Shown: one piece after another, positions 55,234 through 64,000 of the stretch
How positions within the stretch are numbered: the stretch's first letter is position 1
Layout: each line of letters opens with the position of its first letter
Assembly (NCBI GenBank): GCA_963921825.1
Contig: OY997596.1
Coordinates: 8,747,001-8,811,000 of the forward strand
Reading direction: 5' to 3'
Source of the DNA: Erodium maritimum
Taxonomy: Eukaryota; Streptophyta; Magnoliopsida; Geraniales; Geraniaceae
Length of the DNA: 64,000 bases
Program-made: the position numbers and the translations under genes
Notes under the pieces: generated by a model
Database searches by the model: none
What the model was told of the DNA's origin: nothing
Seen by the model: the letters and a program-made list of their open reading frames with translations, nothing else

Positions 55234-56442
55234 TTGTCTATTTTGATCTTTTCTCGGTTGTTCTATTTCAAATGGCACCTGCTAAGAAGCGGAAGCAGTC
55301 ACAGGGAGGGGCATCCGAACCCGAGCTCTGATTCGGACAAGGCGGACCAGCGACCTCTTAACCCTCCACACTCGGCCATAAGTACTCCAAATCAACCTTG
55401 CCTGATTTTTAGACATGAATTGCGAATTAAGCTGCTCAAGCAAAACAAGAAACGTGGCACTATGCAAAATCGTTTCTTGGATACCAAGTTCGTCACACGA
55501 ACTCTGGGTTTTGCGGATGAGCTATGGGCAAAACTGGAGGCCTTTGGGTGGCCTAGACTTTGGGGATGGGAGCCCCGACATTATGAGAAATTCACTCTTG
55601 AGTTTCTCACGTCGTATTGTCGGTTACACGTGTGTGACAAACCGGTTGAATTTAGACTGTGTGGGCGAGTGTTTAAACCCTCCCTATCTGAATTTAGAGA
55701 AGCCTGCGGGTTTGCTCCTATTGAGAGGGGTTACCCCGATTATTGTCTGATCGAGGATGCTTGGGCAAAAATTAGTGAGCCCGACATAGCCCTGACCTCG
55801 AGTCCCCAGGCTAAGCACCTCAAGTCCGTTATGCTCAAATACATGCATAGGGTGTTAAGTTACACTCTTTTTAAATGGAGTGATAACTTACATATCGTGA
55901 ACCATGGGGAGATTCGGCTTCTTCACTGTTTCAAAAAGGGAATTCCAGCCCCCTTTGAGAAACTCCTTTTGGATCACCTTGACCAGCATGCTATTAGGCC
56001 TAATGGAAGGATTAGTTGTGCAGCGATTGCCACACAACTAGCCCAGTTTTATGGGGTTTGGGACAACCCACATGAAGCACCCACACGCTTTAAATCCAAC
56101 TTGGTTAGTCGGGAAGTTTTTAAGGGTACCGACATGCGCACAGCGGGCCCCGAGCCAAGAGAGGAAGAGAGGGAGGAAGATCCTAGGTTTGCGGCCATGT
56201 CGGCCCAGATCACTACTCTCCGAGAGGAGATGCGCGCGGGTTTCCAGAGACAGGAGACCCGCCATGAGGACTATATTACCCGATTTCAGGGTATCTCTAC
56301 TCGGTTCGACGGGGTCGAGACCCGGTTTGGGGGGATGGATACTCAGTTTGACAAGGTTCACACCCGATTCGACACGATGGACTCGACTCTTGTCCACCGT
56401 GCCTATGACTGTTGGCTGGATCCAGACACGCATGGGGTCTGA
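55234..56442 (+). CDS. Athila envelope-like ORF (ATHILA ORF-1 family), fossil part
   Basis: Open for 402 codons. The conserved part begins near NRFLDTKFVTRTLGFADELW and continues LEAFGWPRLWGWEPRHYEKF, LEFLTSYCRLHV, EFRLCGRVFKPSLSEFREA, YMHRVLSYTLFKWSDN and LLDHLDQHAIRPNGRIS. This is the ATHILA ORF-1 family, found downstream of pol in Athila elements and often called envelope-like; its function is unknown. The C-terminus is a repeating amphipathic stretch (ITTLREEMRAGFQRQETRHE, then TRFDGVETRFGGMDTQFDKV) with clear heptad-like periodicity, so a coiled coil is likely. The true start is uncertain; the first 60 codons look non-family. No membrane segment is obvious. Confidence 0.75.
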   Translation: MSILIFSRLFYFKWHLLRSGSSHREGHPNPSSDSDKADQRPLNPPHSAISTPNQPCLIFRHELRIKLLKQNKKRGTMQNRFLDTKFVTRTLGFADELWAKLEAFGWPRLWGWEPRHYEKFTLEFLTSYCRLHVCDKPVEFRLCGRVFKPSLSEFREACGFAPIERGYPDYCLIEDAWAKISEPDIALTSSPQAKHLKSVMLKYMHRVLSYTLFKWSDNLHIVNHGEIRLLHCFKKGIPAPFEKLLLDHLDQHAIRPNGRISCAAIATQLAQFYGVWDNPHEAPTRFKSNLVSREVFKGTDMRTAGPEPREEEREEDPRFAAMSAQITTLREEMRAGFQRQETRHEDYITRFQGISTRFDGVETRFGGMDTQFDKVHTRFDTMDSTLVHRAYDCWLDPDTHGV

Positions 56443-57573
56443 CTGGTGGGGTAGTGGCCGGTCCGGATAGTCTGGCCAACCCTCTGACCTCCCTCCTGGC
56501 AACCCGCAGTGAGCGGGTGCATTTGCATCTTGTATATATGTGTTTTACGCTTTCCCATCATTTATTTTATGCATGCTGCGTGGTTTCTGAGCTTTATCTG
56601 ATTTCAGCATCGCTAGGGCTTGATGGATTTGGGAAAGCGTAATTTGTGTTTTTATTTCCCATGCATTTTATGTTTTTGTTTGAGTCTGTGTCAGCATTAG
56701 CTCTGCCGATCAGTGGCTTCTGGAGCGGTGCTTGGGTGGCTTCTGTGGCCACCCCTTTCGTCGAGCTAACGACGTTAAACAAAGGTGCTGGTTGGGAGGC
56801 AACCCAACACATGGCATTGGGAGCGAGATGAGTTCAACGGAGCAGATTATGGCGCCGAACCTCCTGGAGGCTCTCTCGGGCGAAGAGCTCTCCATCCATA
56901 CATGCGTGAGGATATCCACAGACAATACAGTTCACGTAGCGGTTCTTCGAGGGGCAGTATCTCTACCCTTCCTATTTTACATGGTTATCGCTATTTACAG
57001 CCTTTATGCTATTTGGTGGGCCATGAGTGCCCGAATTGCCGTGCTGATAGACTATGCATATAGGGTTGTGTGAATTGTATACCTGCTGACTTTAAGTGTG
57101 GGGTGCTACATTGTTATCATTTATCATGTGCATGCGTATATATGTGTTTAGATTGTAAATATGTGTTTAAGGTCGCACTGGGGACAATGCTTAGTTTTAA
57201 AGAGTGGGGTGGGGTATGCCTTGCATTGCATTGCTTTGTGTTTTCTTTTGTGTGCTCATGCATCATTTCGTGTTATAAACTTTTCGAAAAATCCAAAAAA
57301 ATTGAAAAAATCAAAAAAATCAAAAAAAATATTTTCTGGTGATATGCAAGTCTAGTGTTTATGTTCCTAAGGATTCGATAATTGAATTGTCGCTATTGCT
57401 TATTTCTTGCATAAATCAAGGTTGTATATGAGCATGAGTGAATCAAATAAGTAGTGAATGTGGAACCCGCTTTGTTTAAAAGTGTAATAAAGCGTAACTT
57501 GAAACGTCGAGGGGTGAAAGTGCATCAATTAAAAGCTTTGAGAATGGAAATTCAAAAAAAAAAAAGGGACAAA
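56443..57573 (+). other. 3' untranslated region of the Athila element
   Basis: No gene. It holds the second hairpin copy (56,761-56,808), a poly-A-rich tract at 57,290-57,340 and a purine tract, CAAAAAAAAAAAAGGGACAA and AGG, near 57,555-57,573 that could be the polypurine tract. Short frames here are not believed. Confidence 0.6.
56761..56808 (+). promoter_or_regulatory. Conserved hairpin motif, copy 2, after the envelope-like ORF
   Basis: TCGAGCTAACGACGTTAAAC at 56,761-56,780, then AAAGGTGCTG, then GTTGGG-AGGCAA-CCCAAC (56,791-56,808). The loop AGGCAA and inner GGG/CCC are as in copy 1. The outer three stem pairs differ (GTT/AAC versus CTC/GAG) and still pair perfectly. Confidence 0.85.
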
Positions 57574-58640
57574 GGTGCTGGACTTTAGAGATGGACCGGA
57601 CTTGGCCCATTTAGAGGCTCAGCCGGCCCATTCAAACTGATGCACTCGGCCTGGCCCAAAGAGCAGCTATAAGTGGGAGGAAACCCTAGATGAGGGTACT
57701 GTTCATCTTCCCCTTTCCCTTTCTCTCTCTGCGCGAACCCGAGCAACACTCGTCGCCGCTCCTCACGTCCCCGTCTTCTCGCCGTCCTCCCACCGCCGCG
57801 CAGCAGAGGCGTCCTCAGCCTCCTCTCCACCTCCATCAGTACCCTCGTCTCCGTCTACAAGCCGAGCAGGAGCGAACTCGAACCAGGCGCCGGAGACCCG
57901 TCCGCTCGGATTCGTCCTCTCCGGGCAGAATCGAGCCCTCTCCCTCCTGTCTTCTTCTTCTCCGGCCTCTCTCTTCTCTGTTCCGAGCTATCCCGAGCTC
58001 AATGCGTGAGAGTTCGGTCGGAAACCCTCGCCGGCGACCTCGAGTCGTCGGATCTGGACGAAGGACGAGCCTTGGCTCTTGCCTGAGCCACCGCCGCCAC
58101 GACACCAGTCTCGCCGTGGACTCGCCGCCTTCCTCCGCTTCTTCCCCTCGTCGGCGCACCTCACCTGCCACCGTGGAAGACCGCTGGAGCGACCCGTGCT
58201 CACCCGCGTCACGTCCAGCTCCGGCCGACCTTACCAGGCCAAGCTGGGCAGAGCAAACCGGGCTTGGGCCAAGCTTCGGTCTTGGGCCAGAAGAGAACTG
58301 GGCCAAGAAGGGCCTTGGGCCAGACGAGTTTTGGGCCGAGTGGGCCTTGGGCCTGGGGAGAGATCTGGCCGGACAGAACAGAAAATGGGCTTTGGCCCAT
58401 TGCGGACTCGGGCCTTGGGCCCATTTGGACTTCAGGATCGGGTCTGGACCGGGTTCGGGTTCGGATCCGGGTCAACCGGACTTTAATGGAAACCGTTTTA
58501 AAAGCAGATTTAATTAATCGGTTTAACGAACTCAAGGTGAGATGTTGGACTGGGTAAATTGTGGTTAAATCAGAGGAACTTGGGACTTTTATCCTTATTG
58601 ATTTGGACATTTTATGTGTCAACCTAGACGGGACTTCGCC
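57574..58640. other. GC-rich block: Athila 3' LTR remnant or U3 of the next gypsy LTR
   Basis: Starts TGCTGGACTTTAGAG directly after a purine tract. It carries a TATA-like CTATAAGTGGGAGG at 57,667-57,680 and a C/T-rich leader-like stretch (57,700-57,850). Then come many GGGCCTTGGGCC-type words (58,255-58,440). A frame of 275 codons (57,690-58,517) is Arg/Ser/Pro-rich with no domain and looks like composition, not a gene. It either begins the 3' LTR of Athila, or is the U3 of the LTR ending at 60,129; the length from 57,574 to 60,129 (2,556 bp) would fit the latter clan. Confidence 0.45.
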
Positions 58641-60129
58641 CGAGAGCGAAGATTTTGGACCCGAGCTAGAAGAGCAAGGATCACGCCGGGACCCGAAGGA
58701 GGAACGAAGTAGTGATCACCGGGCTTCACCAAAGCGTTGAAGAGGAGGACCTTGAGGTAGGGAAAGCCTTAACCTCTCGTTTAAGATGCTTAGTATGCAT
58801 GCTAAGTTAATAAAATTGGAAAAGGTCCTAGACATGCTTATAGGATGCGAATAACTAGCTTAATCGTCTTTCAATTGCTAATAACCGGAAGAGTCTAGTG
58901 GTGACCGATTAGGATGCCAATCACTAGTGTAATTCGCTTTCAATACTTGGGATATGATTGTCTGGTAGAGGAGCCTTGGCAAAGCCCTCGGATTAGTTGT
59001 GTGCTAGGATCACATGCTTGGTTGTTGATTGCTTGTGGATAGGCTAATGAGTCTAATGAAACTAGTGGAATTGCATGCTCGAATGCTCTTTGAAGGCTTA
59101 TGATTTAGTTGATTACACTCGTACTTGCTCGTTGATTGTATTCGAATGATTACTTGTTTAACTTGATTGGTTGTTGGGAGTATCGAGTATGACTGGTTGT
59201 ACCGAGCGGTGCAATCAGGTGATCGATGCTCCGGTGGTTCGAAACTGGTAAGTGAACGGTAAGTTGGAATTGTGCATTTGGTGTGCTATGGTTGCGTGAT
59301 TCGGGTACTATGTGTTGTGGTGAATTGGTGATGTTTGAGCAGTGGGTGGACTTGGATTGGTGGTTGTTGAGCTTGTATTACTTCATATTTCGGTTGAGTG
59401 CGTTATTCAATTATTAATCGCTTATCATTAAATTGCCCACGTGTGCGCTTCCTATGGGAGTATGGCCCTGGGTTCCCGAGGATCTAAAATCCCTTGGAGA
59501 CGTTTCTGAGACTTCCGACGATATGTGCCCTGAAGGGTGTTTCCGATAGTCTCAATGATATGCGTCTCCTCTGGATTGGAGGGAAAATCCGAGAGGACAC
59601 ATAAGATGTGGATCGGAGGGTGGTGACTTCATGTGCCACGGCATTGATCGGTTTATCTATTACCTGTGTTTGTTAATAGCTATATGTTAACTTCACTGAG
59701 GAATTTACTTGTAATGTTACGAACTACCTTGTTGATTGTGTTGGTGAATTTATGGATCTTGTGGACGTTGCCGTTGATTCTTTGGAGTTTAAGGTTTACC
59801 TTGTTTTGTGTTTTCCCTACTGAGCGTAAGCTCACCCCTGTGAGTTCATTGTTGTGTTTACAGGCTTGATTGAGGAGTAGAAGTTCGGGAGCTTCTCAGG
59901 GTGGGTGCGTGATAGAGACTTCGTATCTTTACTTTTAATGTTTTGAACCAAAACTTGTTGAGATTTATTACTACACCCCTGGAGGGTTATCGTATTCTGA
60001 ACTCGGTTTAATGGATTATTTTCATTATTGGAGATTTTCAGGAAGTAAATGTCGATTTATCTTTCTTTATTGTTTTCTATTACTCGTCATGCCTCGGGTC
60101 CAGACGATAACCGGATTTGGGGCGTGACA
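58640..60129 (+). repeat. 5' LTR (at least its 3' two thirds) of a Ty3/gypsy element
   Basis: From CGAGCTAGAAGAGCAAGG (about 58,661) it aligns with the solo LTR at 41,047-42,416 and ends GGATTTGGGGCGTGACA at 60,129. A tRNA-Met primer-binding site, TGGTATCAGAGCC (60,133-60,145), follows, which proves this is a 5' LTR. The start of the LTR is unclear: the TGTAAGA terminus of its relatives is not found, so either the U3 is different (beginning near 57,574) or the LTR is truncated. Confidence 0.8.
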
Positions 60130-63100
60130 ATTTGGTATCAGAGCCTGGTTCCATTTGAAACAGGTGTCTTGGTGAACTTGTTTTCAAACCTCGGACTGAA
60201 GTCATTTAGGTGGGTAGAGTTAGGTGGTCTAAGTCGTAAACTCAGTGACGCAATTTGAGGCGTAGAGTTGGAACGACCCAAGTCTTGATTGTTTCAATGT
60301 TTAATTAAGTTTGACTCTTTCGTATGTATACGACTGTTACGTTGCTTGATTAGCATCCTTGCCCCATTGACTGTAAGTTACAGTGATCGGTGACGTCGAA
60401 CGGTTGAGATCGGGATTGGACTAACGAGTAATGATCGAACCATTATGATTTGGTTGTTAAGTAAATCCATTGGTAAGTAAGAGTGTTAATGGGAGTTTTG
60501 CGGGTGGTTGTAGCAATATTGTGAATTGCTAAGCTAGGAGTGTACTACAACTGTTTTAATATGTTCCTCTTTTATAGGTGTTTTGTTAAGGTGTACCTAC
60601 CTTCCGATAAAGTGTCGGTAAAACGAGCTATGAACCGTAGTAGGGTGCGCTTTCCCTCTGACCGAGTGTCGGTGAATAGTGCTATAGTCGTGAGGTCCGG
60701 CGTGTTAAGGGAGTCTAGTTATGGGTGGATTGCTATTGAATCATTGCGTGATCGTCATTGCTTCCATGTGTGTTGATGTTGAGTGTTTTGGGTGGGGCAC
60801 GAGAACCCCGTAACCCGTTGTATGAGAACTATGAGTGGGGTCGTCGAACCCGTGTCTTGACCTTTGATGTTCGGGAGGCCATGAGAGCCTTGTTAGACTG
60901 TTGAGTCTGGAGTGGCCATGAGAGCCGTGTTATTATTTGTGTTTGGGTGGCCTTGAGAGCCCGTGCTATTAATTGTGTTTGGATGGCCATGAGAGTCCGT
61001 GTATTAAAGTGGTGTATGTGGTTGGCCTCGGGGAGGTTGCGAGCATTCTTTGGCTGGCTTACGAGTTGAGGACTCGGTAAGTTGCGAGCGTGGTTTATTG
61101 TTGATTTTGGGACACGAGTATCCCCTATGCCCGCTGAGGTGGCGATTTTGGAACACGAGTATCCCGTATGCCCGATGAGGTGGCGAATTTGGGACACGAG
61201 AATCCCGTATGCCCGTTGAGGTGGCGAGTTTGGGGCACGAGTACCCCGTAATATCTTGGGAGCACGAGAACTCCGTTTATTGATTGCATCGTGTACTTTA
61301 GGAGCATGAGAACTCCGTTATTCTGACTGTGTGACGTCTTGAAAGAGCATGAGAACTCTGTGTACTTGTACCTTGTGAATTTGTATTGGGGGTTGTCCCG
61401 CTTAAGCGGAGGGTTATGGGAAGATGCGAATGGGTCATACCGAATTTTCAATAGAACTAAAATATTTACACCATCACTGGTTAACTCAGGGGCGCCACTG
61501 TAGTTGAGCTTGGTGGTTCGATGTCCAGTTGTTACAATGAGGTTCGGGGACGCCTGAATCAGGTTGTAACAACATGAGATCGACAAGAAAAGGTTTGGGT
61601 AAAAGTTAAGAAATGGGAATTCATGGAAGGGAAGGACAGGTTAAGGGTAAATTTTGAATTGAATGGTGTTAAGTACTAAACCTCTCTCTGTGAAAGGATA
61701 CCCGAGCAAGGGGTATGCCTGTTGCGTGTGCCTTTTGTGTGGTGTGCTTGAGTTTGAATCCTCCTGTAGGAGTGGATTTCTTTGACTTGGTTGAACCCTC
61801 CTGTAGGAGTTGGTGGTTGATTGCTAAATCGCTGGTTGTTGCTGTGTGACGCATAAGGATGCGAACTTGGTTGCTATATTATATGAGTATATATATATCT
61901 ACTAGTGTGAGGGGCGTATCTGTGGGTGACTTGCGAGACGCGCGTGTACGTTCTTGTACTTGATCGAACCTTTGGTTTGGGGTGAGACGCACGAGGTGCG
62001 GGTCTCTGGTTTGCGTAAGTGTTATGTTTGACGTTACGACTTACTTTTGGTCCAAGTGGGATCCGGTAGAGACGCACGAGAACATCATGTTGTGGTGAAT
62101 CGAACCGATTGGGTTAAACCAAGATTGGAACCTTTAGTGCTAAAGGCAGTGAGATGGCGAGATGTCCCGAGTTTATATCCGGGAGAGTACCAAGAGCCGT
62201 CCAATTGTGGGGCAGAGCCAGATATCAGCTATCGTTCTGACAGGGGCAGTGAGCGCCCAGGGAGCTACGTCCGCAAAGCACGAGAGTTTTGGGATTAGAC
62301 CGGTAGGGTCATCACCTAGAGTCCCTTCGGTCGCAGAGCCGACTCGAGCGGCTCGACTGAGGAGGTGGTTCGCGCGGTGTTAGATGTGCTCAGCATGAGA
62401 GTACAACGCCAGTACAAGAGCCTGTGCCTACCGCCGACGCGGTCGCTACCGAGATGCCAAGCCAGGTGGATGGTTACACGGCCCAGGCACTCAGGAGTTT
62501 TCTTCAGTTGAGTACACCAGTTTGATCCGGGAATTTAGACCCCGAGGCAGTTATATTATGCTTGGAGTGGAGTGCCCACAACCGCAATGCGGTTAGAGTA
62601 TTCGGTTATTCGTTGGAGATTATGTTCCGCGACCCCCCGCCTGAGAGAGAAGCACAGTATTAGTGGCAGTGTGTGCAGACCAGATTTGGAAATGGCTTCC
62701 ACCCGTTCAGCGGACTGTCCTTGGGACAATATGTCCTTTGATCTACTCGAGATGACCGACACCAGCAGTTTTGGATCTGCATGGGAAAGAGATGACCGTC
62801 TATGAGTATTAGGCGAGGTTATTGTCCCCGTATCGCTTCGCACCCGGGATGCTGCCGACCGAGGAGAGCCGTCGTAGACATTTGAGAAGGGACTCCGTTC
62901 CCGTGGCACAGAGTGAGTCTTTGCTTCAGAACCATGGACGATTCAACACTAGTGGAGCCAACACTAGCGTTAGAAAGGCAGATTGGGAAACCGCCAAGGC
63001 GCGGCAGACCAGGCCGAGGCCGAGGGGCTTCTTGAGGCACGATGGGCTGGAGAAGTAGCGTCCGTTAGACCTGCCTCGATGGCATGGGTTACTCCTATGC

Positions 63101-64000
63101 AAACAGTTGGAACGTTTAGGCCATGAAGGCAGTTGAGTGATGGATCTACGAACCGTTCCACAGGTCGACCTACGAGAGTCGACAAGGGAGTATGCTGGCA
63201 TAGCAGTGAATTCTTTCATCCCTTCGAGAGGAGGACATCCGATGTGGCGAGGCCGAGCCCGAGTAAGGACTTGATACCGATCTTGAGATCGAGTAGAGTA
63301 CTTGTGACCATCTGCATTTTGGAGTTCGTGTCAGCCGACACTTGAGCATTGCAACTGGTGTATCGGGTCGTGGTGACGTATTGATCGGGCAAGTTTAACA
63401 CTGGTAAGACCACCGATACTTTAACCACATCGATTAGAAGTATGGCAGTACCGACGAGCATCAGTGGGAGTTGGGAAGTGGAGTAACAAACTCAGTTAGA
63501 CTTAAGGTCCTTTTCTTCTCCGATAGTGCGGATCGAATTTTAAGAACCGAGAGTTGAAAGAGCAAACGTTCATCGAGCGCCCTCGGCGACGAATGCCGAA
63601 GCAGTGAAAGGCTACAACCCCGACCAGTAAACGGTCCGACCGGTCACCAGAGATGACCGAGCGACGACAAGATCAGAGTAGCGCGACGGAAGCGTGGTGG
63701 GCCCATACCCACAGTAGTCGTAATCGACAGTTTCTTCTAACCCCGCTACAGGATTTAAGTTATAAGTTTTGAACCGGCGAGACGATGTTGTTTCACGTCC
63801 TTGTTAGCAAGCGAAGATTGCACGAGTGTGTGCCGTGCGTGGGGAAATAAATGAAGGTGTGTTTCTTACGTTATCCCTAGAAGGACTAAGTTTAACCATG
63901 GGGTTATGTCCTAGAAGCGAGAGCAACTCGCGTTGAAGCCCAGCTACAGGTAGCTGAGGACGACTCCCACCAGATTTCAGGCCAGTAACAAGATGGCACC
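60130..64000 (+). mobile_element. Internal region of the gypsy element: leader, repeats and decayed gag, running off the right edge
   Basis: The primer site at 60,133-60,145 is followed by a long leader (60,146-about 62,350) with tandem repeats (60,860-61,330). Gag-like text is visible only in scraps: YTAQALRSFLQLSTPV near 62,480, and LSPYRFAPGMLPTEESRRRH near 62,830, which resembles the RFAP..EE..R gag motif of plant chromoviruses. It is badly broken, with many breaks, and clearly older or more damaged than copia-2. Protease, RT and the other LTR would lie outside the window. Confidence 0.7.
60860..61330. repeat. Tandem arrays in the gypsy leader
   Basis: About 60,907-61,015: units with GTTTGGGTGGCCATGAGAGC-like text, about three copies. 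About 61,105-61,250: 41-bp units with GGGACACGAGTATCCCGTATG, four copies. 61,250-61,345: units with GGAGCATGAGAACTCCG, itself a near-palindrome. Text at 61,021-61,090 (GTTGCGAGC, TTCTTTGGCTGGC) is the reverse complement of the 47-bp array in the solo LTR at 9161-9348. Confidence 0.8.

Larger units (their letters stand above)
48776..57573 (+). mobile_element. Athila-type Ty3/gypsy element with envelope-like ORF
   Basis: Plus-strand fossil. A primer-binding site resembling the tRNA-Asp site of Athila/Tat elements (GCCGTTGCCGGGGA, 48,783-48,796) is followed by gag (48,870-50,283), protease-RT-RNase H (50,670-53,033), integrase (53,079-54,356) and, after about 900 bp, an ATHILA-family envelope-like ORF (55,234-56,442). 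The 3' untranslated region has runs such as CAAAAAAATCAAAAAAAAT (57,290-57,340) and ends in a purine tract near 57,555-57,573. No 5' LTR is present; a LINE fragment lies there instead. The 3' LTR is uncertain (see 57,574). The coding parts are well preserved, with only a few breaks. Age cannot be read without an LTR pair. Confidence 0.85.

Noticed and set aside
57690-58517. 275-codon frame that could be a host gene
   Set aside because: Arg/Ser/Pro-rich text without domains in GC-rich repeat sequence next to retroelement ends; other frames there are equally open, which points to composition.

Overview
This is a stretch of plant nuclear DNA, almost certainly from a flowering plant and probably a eudicot with a repeat-rich genome. 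The evidence is plant-type Ty1/copia elements, an Athila-type Ty3/gypsy element, an L1-type LINE with a plant RNase H domain, a Mutator-like element with long terminal inverted repeats, a PIF/Harbinger-like Myb gene, and the remains of one host gene of the amaranthin (agglutinin) lectin family. No intact host gene, tRNA, rRNA or CRISPR array was found. Nearly all of the window is transposable elements nested in each other. The species cannot be named from the sequence alone.

Layout. 1-2.1 kb: 5' end of a copia element on the minus strand that runs off the left edge. 2.18-6.79 kb: a non-autonomous Mutator-like element with arms of about 1.04 kb, carrying a retroposed RRM/AT-hook ORF in its middle. 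6.79-15.4 kb: the 3' part of a copia element (copia-1), holding a gypsy solo LTR (8,433-11,657) and a miniature gypsy derivative (13,788-15,206). 15.9-21.4 kb: an amaranthin-like lectin pseudogene split by a 4.7-kb copia element (copia-3). 21.65-24.8 kb: a TRIM, a second RRM retroposon and a LINE tail. 24.8-29.4 kb: decayed low-identity sequence, a PIF/Harbinger-like Myb pseudogene and two unusual short-repeat arrays. 29.4-37.7 kb: a nearly complete L1-type LINE (ORF1 and ORF2, minus strand) split by a gypsy solo LTR (31,069-34,162). 37.9-46.07 kb: copia-2, with both LTRs and a target-site duplication, itself carrying a third gypsy solo LTR. 46.1-48.8 kb: three retroposon fragments. 48.8-57.6 kb: an Athila-type element with gag, pol and an envelope-like ORF. 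57.6-64 kb: a GC-rich block, then the LTR, primer-binding site, repeat-rich leader and decayed gag of a gypsy element that leaves the window on the right.

How the parts relate. Copia-1 and copia-2 are the same family. The three solo LTRs and the LTR ending at 60,129 form one gypsy clan (LTRs about 2.5-3.2 kb, ending GGGGCGTGACA). That clan has hit copia-1, copia-2 and the LINE independently, so its activity postdates theirs. LTR divergence counted by eye is about 4% for copia-2, 3% for the miniature gypsy and 6% for copia-3. This suggests insertions within the last few million years, if usual plant rates apply.

The points most worth a second look are: (i) two RRM-encoding retroposons that look like ORF1-only ('half-LINE') elements; (ii) a small hairpin that occurs twice in the Athila element with compensatory changes in its stem; (iii) clusters of an imperfect palindrome, TCACGG(A/C)(T/G)CCGTGA, shared by two unrelated gypsy lineages; (iv) the lectin gene split by copia-3.
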